A stretch of 54,118 nucleotides of DNA from an uncultured Bacilli bacterium (GTDB lineage Bacteria; Bacillota_I; Bacilli_A; RF39; UBA660). The position numbers and the translations under genes were made by a program. Positions 43,925 through 52,482 of this stretch are shown piece after piece (positions within the stretch are counted from its first letter, which is position 1; each line of letters opens with the position of its first letter). The notes below the pieces were generated by a model that did no database searches, had not been told where the DNA came from, and saw nothing but the letters and a program-made list of their open reading frames with translations. The DNA is taken from NCBI GenBank assembly GCA_934086485.1, contig CAKOIF010000009.1, positions 1 through 54,118 of the forward strand. The letters are read 5' to 3'.

Positions 43925-45935
43925 TACTACTCTCCTTTTTATTTAATAAGTCATAAACTATTATTGAATTAGATACTTCAAGCATCTTTTCAACACTTTC
44001 TTTAGTTTTATCAACATAATTATCATCAATTACTGTGCTATCATTTATTACATAATACTCTCCGGTTGAATTATTATAATACATAACACTACTTAAGAAA
44101 TTACCATTAGGAAATGCTACTACATTATTATTTTTTATATTAAATATATCATGACCCAATGCATATTCATTTTTATAACCTAGCATATTTAATATTGTTG
44201 GAGCAACATCGATCATACCCATATAGTATTTAACTTCTCCTTTTAAGGTATTTTTTAATTTACTATTTTTTGTCCACATTATTAAAGGTGTTTTTTTATT
44301 AAGTTCATGTTTAAATGAATCATATTGAATATAATTTTCATTTCCTTCTTCATAAACTGAACCATCCTCTTTATTATAATTATAAAGATAATTTAGCTCT
44401 TTTCTTGTAAGTTTAGCATCATGATCACCATAGAATACAAATATTGTATTGTCAAATGCTGAAGATTCATTTATGTATGTTAGGAAATCTCCTAAAGCAG
44501 AATCTGCATAATGTACTGATGTTAAATAATTTCCTACAGCACTGCCAGATAAATAATTTGTTGTAACAGTTTCGCCATTTGAATTTACAAAAGTATCAGA
44601 TAAATCAAATTCTCCATATTTATCTTGGAATATAAATGGGGAATGATTTGATAATGTTATAATTGTACCCATATAATTTTGATGTTCATTTTCAATACCC
44701 TCTAAAATAGGAATTGCCTCTTTAAAGAATAATTTGTCATTTATACCTAAATTAATCACATCATCTTGTGTATATTGAAAACTTTCTTCAAAATACATAC
44801 CTTGATATCCAAGTGATGGATGAGCTTTATTTCTATTCCACATGGATGATAAATTACCATGCATACTAAATGTATAATAATTATTATTTGAAAGTATCTT
44901 CGCAATTGTATTATAGTTTCGATCATAATAACTTACAAATACTGTTCCTGATGCTGCAGGCATTAAACTTGATAAAAGAGTAAATTCTGTATCTGATGAT
45001 GTACCCGTAGAAACTTCAGGATAAAAATTAGAAAAAAACATTCCCTCTTTTGCTAGTTTATTTAAGTTAGGGGTAACTTCTTTACCATTAAATGTTAAAT
45101 CCATTGCAAAATCTTCCATAGATTCCATATGAACAAAAATTAGATTGTAACCATTTGCAATACCAGTATATTTATTATCTTCTTTATATTTTTGATTTTC
45201 TTCGGATGCAAAATATTCATTAAATGCTCTTAATGCATCTTCATAACCAAATAAACTACTTATTTTAGGTCTTAATGTCTGAAGTAAATCATTACCTTGA
45301 TATAAAATTGCACCAAATCTTTCAACTATATAAAGTCTATTCCATTGTTTATTAAGACGTGAAAAATCACTTTTCTTTGCAAAAGCAAAACTAATACTTA
45401 AACAAAATATTCCAACGATTAATGTTGATAAGGCCATCTTTTTACCCTTTTCAACGCAATTTAAAAAATTATAATAACTAGAATCAGATAACTTTTTATG
45501 AATTAAATGAAATAATAAAGGAAGTAATATAAACACTAAATAATTCCATCTAAATTTTTCCCATATTGAACCTGTTACTGTCTCTGTTTGGGAAAGGGTT
45601 GCAAGTTCACCAAATGAGGCAAATGAAGTATAAAATACATAATAAATAGAATTAACTAGTCCTATAAGAGCAAAAATACACACCCATACAAAGAAATATT
45701 TATATTGCTTTTGTGGTTTAATAAAATAACCAATTGCTCCGACTACTAAAATAATACCCAAATCAGTTAAAAAAGGAAATGGGCTTTTAAAAATTCCCAC
45801 AGTATTTTTTCTTACTAAAACCATGCTAATAATAGAAATTAACACATAAGACAAAAATAATCTATTTGAGATTATATATTCAATAAGAGATTTCTTTATT
45901 TTTTTATACATATTATTACTTACTTTCTTTTTCAT
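43917..45935 (-). CDS. LTA synthase-like phosphoglycerol transferase (sulfatase fold)
   Basis: The 672-aa protein has about five N-terminal helices (20-215) and an extracytoplasmic sulfatase-like domain (about 260-640). It keeps the metal and catalytic sites of LtaS: VHMESMEDF, STGTSSDTEFTLLSS with the nucleophile Thr, YDRNYNTIAKILSNN, FSMHGN and FYGDHDAKL. LtaS enzymes polymerise glycerol phosphate from phosphatidylglycerol or prime such chains. It is first in the operon with the 206-aa protein and the LCP protein. Confidence 0.9.
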   Translation of the reverse strand: MKKKVSNNMYKKIKKSLIEYIISNRLFLSYVLISIISMVLVRKNTVGIFKSPFPFLTDLGIILVVGAIGYFIKPQKQYKYFFVWVCIFALIGLVNSIYYVFYTSFASFGELATLSQTETVTGSIWEKFRWNYLVFILLPLLFHLIHKKLSDSSYYNFLNCVEKGKKMALSTLIVGIFCLSISFAFAKKSDFSRLNKQWNRLYIVERFGAILYQGNDLLQTLRPKISSLFGYEDALRAFNEYFASEENQKYKEDNKYTGIANGYNLIFVHMESMEDFAMDLTFNGKEVTPNLNKLAKEGMFFSNFYPEVSTGTSSDTEFTLLSSLMPAASGTVFVSYYDRNYNTIAKILSNNNYYTFSMHGNLSSMWNRNKAHPSLGYQGMYFEESFQYTQDDVINLGINDKLFFKEAIPILEGIENEHQNYMGTIITLSNHSPFIFQDKYGEFDLSDTFVNSNGETVTTNYLSGSAVGNYLTSVHYADSALGDFLTYINESSAFDNTIFVFYGDHDAKLTRKELNYLYNYNKEDGSVYEEGNENYIQYDSFKHELNKKTPLIMWTKNSKLKNTLKGEVKYYMGMIDVAPTILNMLGYKNEYALGHDIFNIKNNNVVAFPNGNFLSSVMYYNNSTGEYYVINDSTVIDDNYVDKTKESVEKMLEVSNSIIVYDLLNKKESSND

Positions 45936-45957
45936 AAAACCCTTCTTATCAACATAT

Positions 45958-45986
45958 ATTATATCAGTATTTTATTTTTTTTACAA
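45958..45986 (-). promoter_or_regulatory. promoter of the LtaS-LCP operon
   Basis: TTGTAA (45981-45986) and TATAAT (45958-45963) are 17 nt apart on the minus strand, with a TGA extension. GAAGGG precedes the start at 45935. Confidence 0.78.
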
Positions 45987-45992
45987 TTACCC

Positions 45993-46022
45993 TTGCATTT
46001 ATTATACATTTTATGGTAAAAT
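45993..46022 (+). promoter_or_regulatory. tRNA-Gly promoter
   Basis: TTGCAT (45993-45998), 18 nt, TAAAAT (46017-46022); the tRNA begins 30 nt downstream. Confidence 0.6.
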
Positions 46023-46051
46023 AAATTCGTCAAACGCAAAAAGTATATAAC

Positions 46052-46126
46052 GCAGGTGTAGTACAGCGGTTAGTATGCGGCCTTGCCAAGGCTGAGACGG
46101 CAGTTCGATTCTGCTCACTTGCTCCA
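46052..46126 (+). tRNA. tRNA-Gly (anticodon GCC)
   Basis: The acceptor strands GCAGGTG and CACTTGC pair with one G-U, the anticodon arm is CGGCC-TTGCCAA-GGCTG with anticodon GCC, and the T arm is GGCAG-TTCGATT-CTGCT. The discriminator is T and CCA is encoded. It reads glycine GGY codons. It marks the left side of the mobilizable element. Confidence 0.95.
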
Positions 46127-46165
46127 TAGTGAAATCTGCTCGAACTTTTCGAGTTTTGATAAATA

Positions 46166-46194
46166 ACTAATCTAGAAATGGATTAGTTTTTTTG
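46166..46194 (+). terminator. terminator after tRNA-Gly
   Basis: ACTAATC and GATTAGT pair around 8 nt and are followed by seven T residues. A smaller hairpin CTCGAA/TTCGAG precedes it at 46139-46153. Confidence 0.75.
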
Positions 46195-46237
46195 TATTTT
46201 AGAAAACTATCCTACTTTAAAAAGAAAGGATGGAACT

Positions 46238-46504
46238 ATGGTAAATATTATTAAAGAAGAAATTTCATTAGAAGAATCACTAAAAAAGAAAATTGAATTT
46301 ATATGTGAATTTGCTAAAGTACAACCAACTATTATTAATGGTAGTATCAGAAAAATTGATAAAACTAATTTAACTTATATTGAACCACATAGAATTATTA
46401 TTAATGATATTACTTTTCTTGCTTTTAACTATTCTAATGAAATATTTATAGAAAATTTATCAAATAAGATTAAATTATCTGAATTAGAAAACTATATAAA
46501 ATAA
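46238..46504 (+). CDS. small protein of unknown function at the left end of the element
   Basis: I do not recognise this 88-aa protein. It begins MVNIIKEEISLEESLKKKIEFICEFAKVQP and has a strand-rich second half (RIIINDITFLAFNYSNEIFIENL). The start follows AAAGAAAGGATGG. It precedes the recombinase promoter and may be a regulator or accessory protein of the element. Confidence 0.5.
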   Translation: MVNIIKEEISLEESLKKKIEFICEFAKVQPTIINGSIRKIDKTNLTYIEPHRIIINDITFLAFNYSNEIFIENLSNKIKLSELENYIK

Positions 46505-46524
46505 ATTAATACCTATTGATAGGA

Positions 46525-46553
46525 TTGACAAATCAAATTTAAAAGTATATTAT
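46525..46553 (+). promoter_or_regulatory. promoter of the recombinase leader
   Basis: TTGACA (46525-46530) and TATTAT (46548-46553) are 17 nt apart, followed by a leader of about 165 nt holding a 23-codon ORF and a terminator. Confidence 0.8.
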
Positions 46554-46610
46554 ATAAAACCAATAAATGACAAGCAGTATCCGTCTTTTATTAGAAAGCG
46601 AGGTACATCT

Positions 46611-46682
46611 ATGGTCAAGTGCATAATTAATAAAAAATATAATATGAAATTAAGTGGAGTCAAAGGTATTAGTTTTAACTAG
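46611..46682 (+). CDS. 23-aa leader peptide upstream of the serine recombinase
   Basis: The ORF MVKCIINKKYNMKLSGVKGISFN follows GCGAGGTACATCT and ends inside the upper part of the attenuator hairpin (46656-46695). Its last eight codons cover the whole left arm, so a ribosome translating or stalling there would decide whether the terminator forms. This is the classic geometry of translation-coupled attenuation. The inducing signal (amino acid, drug or general translation stress) cannot be read. Confidence 0.6.
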   Translation: MVKCIINKKYNMKLSGVKGISFN

Positions 46683-46702
46683 TATTTTTGACTCCCTTTT
46701 TT
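46656..46702 (+). terminator. attenuator in the recombinase leader
   Basis: GGAGTCAAA (46656-46664) pairs with TTTGACTCC (46687-46695), with inner ATTAGT/ACTAGT-type pairing, and six T residues follow (46697-46702). It lies between promoter and recombinase, so it must be overcome for recombinase expression. Confidence 0.8.
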
Positions 46703-46726
46703 GTTGATAAAAGGAGTTGATAAATA

Positions 46727-48580
46727 ATGAATGAAGAAAATAAAATTGCAGGTCTTTATATTCGAGTTAGTACCGAAGATCAAGCACGAGAAGGATTCAG
46801 TTTAAAGGAACAAGAAAAACGTTTAAGGGCTATGTGTGAATATAAAGGATATGAAGTATATAAAATATATAAAGATTCTGGTATAAGCGCTAAAACTGGC
46901 AATTATAGACCTGCTTTTGAAGAATTATTGCAAGATATAAAAGATAAAAAGTGTAATACTATTGTTGTTTTAAAATTAGATAGATTAACTCGTTCTGTTT
47001 ATGATTGGGAAAATATATTAAAATTTTTAGAAGAAAACAATGCTTATTTAGATTGTGCTAATGATGATATAAATACTATTAATGCAAATGGTAAAATGAT
47101 TTCAAGAATACTTACTTCAGTTAGTCAACAAGAAATAGAACGAACAAGTGAAAGAACTAAAGTTGGTTTAGCAGGTGCAATTAAAGAAGGTCATATTCCT
47201 GCACGTGCTCCACTTGGTTATAAACATATTGATAAAAAATTAGTTCCTGATCCACTTACAAAAGATATTGTAATAAGAATATATGATTTATATTTTGAAG
47301 GTAAATCTTATTATAATATTGCTACTATATTTAATGAAGAACAGGTATTAGGTAAAACTAATTGGAAAGATACAGGAATACTCCGTATAATCTCAAATGA
47401 AGTCTATAAAGGAGATTATGTACATGGTAAAAGAACAAATCATCCTACTTACTATAAAGATGTTGTTGAGCCAATAATTAGCAAAGAAATGTGGGAAAAT
47501 TGCCAAGTTCAAAAAAAGAAAAATCAAAAGAACTATATGAGAACTCAAACTTATATTTTCTTACAAAAATTAAAATGTCCTAAATGTGGAAGAATACTTG
47601 CAGGAGGTGCTAGTCATAAAATTAAATCTGATAAATGGTATTTCTATTATAGATGTGAAAATTGTAAAAATAATATTCACGAAGATAAGATTGAAGAAAA
47701 GATTAAAAACTTACTTGCTGATATATTAGAATACGATAATGTTGTTAATGAGTTCTTTTTACCAGTTTTAAAATCAAAAGTAGATAATCCTAAAGAACAA
47801 TTAGAAAAAGAATTAAAAAACTTAAAGAATAAAAAAGAAAGAATTAGAAAAGCATATATTGATGAATTATTTACTGAAGAAGAATTTAAAGAAGAATCTA
47901 AATTAATTAAAAATCAAATTGAAATGATTAATTATAAATTATTAGAAAACTCACAAGCCGAACAATTAAACTTTAATACTGAAGATATACTACTTAAAAG
48001 AGATATGGACTTTATCAACAAAATAAAACTACCAATATCTTATTATGCTTTTAATGATAATTGGAATTTACTAGATCGAGATACTAGAGCTGATATAGTT
48101 ATGAGATATATTGATGATATAGAACTTGAACTTAAAAATAATAAATATGAAATTAAGCAAATTAACTTTAGAAGTACTTTTTATAGCGATTTTGAAGAAT
48201 TATATAAGGAAGGTTATATCGATAAGAAAAGACCTCTTACATACGATTTTAATGGTATATGTATCGATACAAATATAAGATATAGTGAATACTTACCTAT
48301 CAAAGATGTAATGCAACACTTATATAGATTAAATGAGTATTATGAAGTTAATTTATATAAAGGAACTTATTATAAAGAAACAGAAAAATTAGATATAGGA
48401 CCACTTCAAAGAAATGAAGTTCCTATTAGAGTATTCCCATTACAAAAAGATAATAATGGAGATAATAACTGGTTATCAATGGGAATGCTTGCTACGAAGA
48501 ATAACCCGAATGATATAAAGGTAAACATTAGAGATGTATTTGAAACAATACCAGATAATGTTACCGAAGAAGATTTTTAA
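46727..48580 (+). CDS. large serine recombinase (TndX/TnpX type)
   Basis: The 617-aa protein has a resolvase catalytic domain (1-150) with YIRVSTEDQ (nucleophile Ser15) and LKLDRLTRS, a recombinase domain (about 170-270), a zinc ribbon CPKC...CENC (about 285-312) and a coiled-coil region (345-405). The remaining 150 or so residues form an extension (DIELELKNNKYEIKQINF and beyond). Such enzymes integrate and excise mobile elements at specific att sites. The start follows AAAGGAGTTG. It is behind an attenuator and upstream of a relaxase gene, the layout of small mobilizable elements like Tn4451. Confidence 0.95.
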   Translation: MNEENKIAGLYIRVSTEDQAREGFSLKEQEKRLRAMCEYKGYEVYKIYKDSGISAKTGNYRPAFEELLQDIKDKKCNTIVVLKLDRLTRSVYDWENILKFLEENNAYLDCANDDINTINANGKMISRILTSVSQQEIERTSERTKVGLAGAIKEGHIPARAPLGYKHIDKKLVPDPLTKDIVIRIYDLYFEGKSYYNIATIFNEEQVLGKTNWKDTGILRIISNEVYKGDYVHGKRTNHPTYYKDVVEPIISKEMWENCQVQKKKNQKNYMRTQTYIFLQKLKCPKCGRILAGGASHKIKSDKWYFYYRCENCKNNIHEDKIEEKIKNLLADILEYDNVVNEFFLPVLKSKVDNPKEQLEKELKNLKNKKERIRKAYIDELFTEEEFKEESKLIKNQIEMINYKLLENSQAEQLNFNTEDILLKRDMDFINKIKLPISYYAFNDNWNLLDRDTRADIVMRYIDDIELELKNNKYEIKQINFRSTFYSDFEELYKEGYIDKKRPLTYDFNGICIDTNIRYSEYLPIKDVMQHLYRLNEYYEVNLYKGTYYKETEKLDIGPLQRNEVPIRVFPLQKDNNGDNNWLSMGMLATKNNPNDIKVNIRDVFETIPDNVTEEDF

Positions 48581-48595
48581 AATGCGTGGCACGTT

Positions 48596-48806
48596 TTGTT
48601 TACGAAGTAAATGAAAGTGGCGATAGCAATTTAAAAATTGATACTTTATGTAGTTTTAACCATTACGAAGTTTTAGTTATTACGGAATAAAGTAAACGGA
48701 TTCTAAGGTGGTAAACCTTAGCCCACTGGATATTTTGTATGCAAGCGTACAAAATTCCTAGGGGGTTAGAAATTTTGGATGACCAAAATGGCCACTTGAG
48801 TGGTCA
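48596..48806 (+). other. hairpin cluster, candidate oriT
   Basis: The 247-nt gap before the relaxase gene has no ORF of note but holds four close hairpins: CTAAGGT/ACCTTAG (48703-48721), TTTTGTATGC/GCGTACAAAA (48733-48754), TTTTGG/CCAAAA (48773-48788) and GGCCACT/AGTGGTC (48790-48805). Relaxases of the MOBV group nick next to inverted repeats just upstream of their own gene, so this is the expected oriT place. The nick site cannot be assigned. Confidence 0.5.
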
Positions 48807-48827
48807 CTTCTTGAAAGGAGAAAAACT

Positions 48828-50174
48828 ATGTCAGAACTTGCTTATTCATTACATTTAGGTAGTGATAAAAATAGAAAAAATATATCTAAACAAAATGGTA
48901 AAAATAATTTAAGTGGAACAACTTCTTTACCAAATAATGCTATTCAAAATGTAAGACAATTATCGAAAGTAGATAAACATAATTATCGAAAATATGATAA
49001 TGAACAAGAATTAATAGAAATAGTTAGAGGGACTTCTTCTCCACTCGATGATGTAAAAGAATTATATTTAAGTGAATTTGAAGAAGCAAGATTAGAATAC
49101 AATTCTAAACAATCAAGACCTAGTAGAATGATAGATAATTATTTTGAAAATGTATCTAATAATGAGAAAAAAGATTTAGCAGTTGAAATAATTCTTGAAC
49201 TTGGAGATAAAGAATATTGGGATACTAAAGATGAAAACTTCAAAAAGAAAATGTCAGAAGTTTATAAAAAACAAGTTGATGATTTAGATTTATTAGTTCC
49301 TAATTTTAAAGTAGCTAGTGCTATAATCCATTATGATGAAACAAGTCCACACTTACATATTGTTGGTGTCCCAATTAAATATAAAAATAAAAATGGTATG
49401 GAAAAACAAGTTGGTAAATCAGATGTATTTACTAAAGAATCATTAATTAGATTACAAGATAAAATGAGAACTTTATGTATTGAAGAATTTAACCAAATAT
49501 ATAGTTTAGATTCTACTTTAAAGAAAAAACAAAAAGGTAGAAATAAAGATATTCATGTATCTGATATGAATAACTATATAGAAATGAAAAAGCAAATTGA
49601 AAAGAATACTGAAAACTTAAAACAAGCAAATAAAAAATCTTCAGAGTTAAAACAAAATTCTAAAGATATAAAAGATAAAATTGATAAATTAAAAGTATCT
49701 AGATTAAATAAAGAGAATTATATTTTATCAAAAGAAGATAAGGACTCTTTTATCAGCTTTATCGAACAAGTAGATAATACAAGTAAAGAATATGATAAAA
49801 TTCAAACTCTATCTAATACACTAGTTAATGCTTACGAGCAATTAAAAGATAAGAATAATAAGATTAAAACTCTTACTGAAAATAATGAAGCACTTAATTT
49901 AAGAGTTAAGACTTTAAATGATACAATTAAAGAAAAAGATAATGAAATATCGTTTTTAAAGTCTAAAATGCAAGATTTAAAAAATACTATTGAATATTGG
50001 AAAGATAAATTTGAAAAACTAATATCTTTTCTACATGATAAACTTCATAGTTGGTATGATAAAGATGATAAATATATTGATGTTGTTAATGAAATGTGTG
50101 AAGATAATGTTTTAGATGATGAGGACATTGAAGATTTAGACCTAAGCAAAGAAAAAGATGATTATGAACGATAA
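48828..50174 (+). CDS. MOBV-family relaxase (Mob/Pre)
   Basis: The 448-aa protein carries the relaxase metal motif HYDETSPHLH (His168, His175, His177) and an N-terminal HNYRKY segment like the family's HxxR motif. A long coiled coil (about 250-395) and an acidic tail follow. MOBV relaxases nick oriT, stay covalently bound and pilot the strand into a recipient using another element's conjugation machinery. No coupling protein or conjugation genes are present, so the element would be mobilizable only. The start follows AAAGGAG. Confidence 0.93.
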   Translation: MSELAYSLHLGSDKNRKNISKQNGKNNLSGTTSLPNNAIQNVRQLSKVDKHNYRKYDNEQELIEIVRGTSSPLDDVKELYLSEFEEARLEYNSKQSRPSRMIDNYFENVSNNEKKDLAVEIILELGDKEYWDTKDENFKKKMSEVYKKQVDDLDLLVPNFKVASAIIHYDETSPHLHIVGVPIKYKNKNGMEKQVGKSDVFTKESLIRLQDKMRTLCIEEFNQIYSLDSTLKKKQKGRNKDIHVSDMNNYIEMKKQIEKNTENLKQANKKSSELKQNSKDIKDKIDKLKVSRLNKENYILSKEDKDSFISFIEQVDNTSKEYDKIQTLSNTLVNAYEQLKDKNNKIKTLTENNEALNLRVKTLNDTIKEKDNEISFLKSKMQDLKNTIEYWKDKFEKLISFLHDKLHSWYDKDDKYIDVVNEMCEDNVLDDEDIEDLDLSKEKDDYER

Positions 50175-50269
50175 CCATCATTATTAAAATAAATTCTTCC
50201 TGTTATATACTTTTCATTTGTATATTTAATATTACTAATATTACAAGAAGTAAAAAAACTATTAGGCAT
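50162..50269 (-). CDS. 35-aa microprotein at the end of the cargo operon
   Basis: The peptide begins MPNSFFTSCNISNIKY and ends RIYFNNDGYRS. Its start follows GGAGGGAAAT, the best ribosome binding site in the operon, 33 nt after the stop of the 57-aa gene. It has one Cys and many Asn, Tyr and Ser residues. It overlaps the tail of the relaxase gene by 13 bp in convergent orientation. It could be a peptide substrate of the radical SAM enzyme, a toxin or antitoxin, or a regulator; none is shown. Confidence 0.5.
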   Translation of the reverse strand: MPNSFFTSCNISNIKYTNEKYITGRIYFNNDGYRS

Positions 50270-50302
50270 ATTTCCCTCCTATAGAATAATATGCTCAATA
50301 GT

Positions 50303-50476
50303 TTATTTTTTTATTTCCTTTTTTTCATTTTTTACTTGTTTAGCATCTTTAATTTTTTGACTTTCTTTTATAATAGTAAAAAAATAAGGTGTATTCTTAG
50401 AAGTTTCTTTTCGACTTTCTATTTTTACTGATTGATTAATTTGAGTATATGGCATACCCATTGTAGTACTAATCAT
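50303..50476 (-). CDS. 57-aa basic microprotein of the cargo operon
   Basis: The protein begins MISTTMGMPYTQINQSVKIE and ends with a Lys/Glu-rich helix (KDAKQVKNEKKEIKK). Its ATG at 50476 follows GTGAGGAAAA and overlaps the stop of the protease gene by 8 nt, so translation is coupled. Family unknown. Confidence 0.55.
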   Translation of the reverse strand: MISTTMGMPYTQINQSVKIESRKETSKNTPYFFTIIKESQKIKDAKQVKNEKKEIKK

Positions 50477-51485
50477 TTTTTTCCTCACTTTCCTCTATAA
50501 TCCAATTTCCTTGATTAATCATTATGTTTGAATTTAATGAAGTATCAGGCGCCATTACATATGTTGCTATTAATTCTTCTTCTATATAACAATTAATTTT
50601 AATACTTTCTAGACAAGCTAACTTATTTTTTTCATTAACAACATTAATAGCTGCAGGTTGTGGTTGAGGTTTTTTTGAAATTTTTTCCATTATAATTGCC
50701 TGAGGATTATATGGCGTGTTGAAATTCATTTCATCCATAAAATCTTCATATATTTTCCACATTAATTCTTCAATTTTCTTGTTACTATTAGCTATAGGTA
50801 ATCCAATATCTTTAGCTTCTTTTCTAGCTAAAGGATAACCATGATGATAAAATTTTGTGTTAAGTGTTTCTGATATTACCTTTGTTTTATTTTCATCATT
50901 CATATGAGTAGCTAGTAACTTTTGTCCCATAGTCAAACCTAATTGTGAACTTCTCTTAGCAAAACCAATCAATGTTGGTGGTATTTCTGAAGTTAGTTTT
51001 TCAAAAGATTTTTGTAATAATTCTTGGTCAGTAATTCCAGTATCTTTCACAAATTCAATATATTTTGTTATATCTTCATAGCTTATTGTTTTTACTTTAC
51101 CATTTTCATCAGCAAAACTTAGTTGTGGATCGAGTGGCCCTAAATTTCCAAATGGATGCATAATTATTTCATCTGCACCTAATGCAAGTAATGTTGCTGC
51201 ACTATATGCAGTGTAAGGAATTAATACAGAAACTTTTTTAAATTTTTCTCTTAACAATGAAATAATTCTCCATGAAACGATTGGATCACCACCGTTGCTA
51301 ATAATCAATAGATCAATGGCATCAGTGTTTTCAATTGAATTAATTTGTTTTATAAATAACGGCAATACATCTTGTGCCATTTGAGCCGAACATCCAGGTC
51401 TAATTGAAGTAACATATGTGATTAATGGTCTTTTTCTTATTTTTTCTAGTTCTTTATATAGTTCTTTTCTTGAAATATAACTCAT
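50469..51485 (-). CDS. SDH-family Clp-fold serine protease (SppA-like)
   Basis: The 338-aa protein has the crotonase/ClpP fold of the SDH_sah family (PF01972): DLLIISNGGDPI (oxyanion loop), PYTAYSAATLLALGADEI with the nucleophile Ser95, and HPFGNLGPLDPQL. The C-terminal 80 residues after the Pro-rich KKPQPQPAA linker form a separate strand-rich domain. There is no signal peptide or clear membrane helix, so it acts in the cytosol or at the inner face. It is third in the operon after the radical SAM and kinase-like genes. Target unknown. Confidence 0.85.
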   Translation of the reverse strand: MSYISRKELYKELEKIRKRPLITYVTSIRPGCSAQMAQDVLPLFIKQINSIENTDAIDLLIISNGGDPIVSWRIISLLREKFKKVSVLIPYTAYSAATLLALGADEIIMHPFGNLGPLDPQLSFADENGKVKTISYEDITKYIEFVKDTGITDQELLQKSFEKLTSEIPPTLIGFAKRSSQLGLTMGQKLLATHMNDENKTKVISETLNTKFYHHGYPLARKEAKDIGLPIANSNKKIEELMWKIYEDFMDEMNFNTPYNPQAIIMEKISKKPQPQPAAINVVNEKNKLACLESIKINCYIEEELIATYVMAPDTSLNSNIMINQGNWIIEESEEKND

Positions 51486-51527
51486 ATGATCACCTCTCTA
51501 AACAATTATATCATAATATTATTTATT

Positions 51528-52478
51528 TTAATATCTTGATTCACTTATTTTCCATTTTTTAGGATAAACATATTCTATTTTTTCTTTCTTAGGTACATAA
51601 TGCTTTTTTATTTTAGTTCGATTTGATTTTAAATTTGGCAACGCTTTTCTACAATATTTATCAAGTTCACAAAATATATTTTGACAATCTATAAGTTGAA
51701 GTGGTCTATTACCAATTCTTTTAAAATCTAAATTAAGCCTTTTAAATTCTTCATCTTGATGTTCATACATATATCTGATTATATCTTCATTACTCATTTT
51801 ACCTTTATCAATAAAACACTTTTTAATTCCACGAAGTGATCCTGGTCCAGCTACTGTAAATTCATCTTCTTTCCAATTTACCACTTCACTGTAATTAATG
51901 TCAGTGACTAATTGATAAGCCATAAAGTTTCCTATTAATGGATAACTTTTAATAATATTAAATGCTTCTTCCATAGTCTTACATTTAACAAGTTTTTCTT
52001 GTATTTTATCTTCGTTAAACATTTTATTAAGTAATGACAAATGATTATCATGCTTTCTATCATATCCAAATGCTTTATTAGCACAACTGATATAAGCATC
52101 ATTATATATTTTAATACCATTTGATATAGCATTTTCTAACACACTAGAATACTCTTTCATATTAAATGCTTTTAAAGTAATATCTTCAAAATTATTCAAT
52201 AATAATTCCCAAGTAGATTCTTTGTTGAACAGTTTAAATAATAATATTCTAAATAACATATCTTCATTAGAATACTTTTTACCATTATATATAACATTTT
52301 TTAATAAATATTGACTAACTCTATCATTAACTCTATAACTATTACAAAACTTATATTCTTGTAATATTTTATCTTCAGTCCATGGAGCAGATTCTCCATT
52401 TATTTTTTTCCAAAATATATTTTGTCTTTCACAAGCAAAATACCAATATAAATCATATACTTCTTGTCTTTTCTTCAT
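51528..52478 (-). CDS. 5-hmU DNA kinase-type helical domain protein
   Basis: The 316-aa protein matches the pattern of the helical domain in 5-hydroxymethyluracil-DNA kinases and thymine-pyrophosphorylase-like proteins (PF18723 group): FACERQNIFWKK (Glu17-Arg18), PWTEDKIL (32-39), YKFCNSYRVNDR (42-53) and, later, EDEFTVAGPGSLRGIKKCF, a helix-hairpin-helix-like element. In phages with hypermodified thymines this domain is tied to DNA-base phosphorylation or replacement. The P-loop kinase domain found in some members is absent. It starts 4 nt after the radical SAM gene. The family assignment is from memory of motifs and should be confirmed. Confidence 0.68.
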   Translation of the reverse strand: MKKRQEVYDLYWYFACERQNIFWKKINGESAPWTEDKILQEYKFCNSYRVNDRVSQYLLKNVIYNGKKYSNEDMLFRILLFKLFNKESTWELLLNNFEDITLKAFNMKEYSSVLENAISNGIKIYNDAYISCANKAFGYDRKHDNHLSLLNKMFNEDKIQEKLVKCKTMEEAFNIIKSYPLIGNFMAYQLVTDINYSEVVNWKEDEFTVAGPGSLRGIKKCFIDKGKMSNEDIIRYMYEHQDEEFKRLNLDFKRIGNRPLQLIDCQNIFCELDKYCRKALPNLKSNRTKIKKHYVPKKEKIEYVYPKKWKISESRY

Positions 52479-52482
52479 ATAT

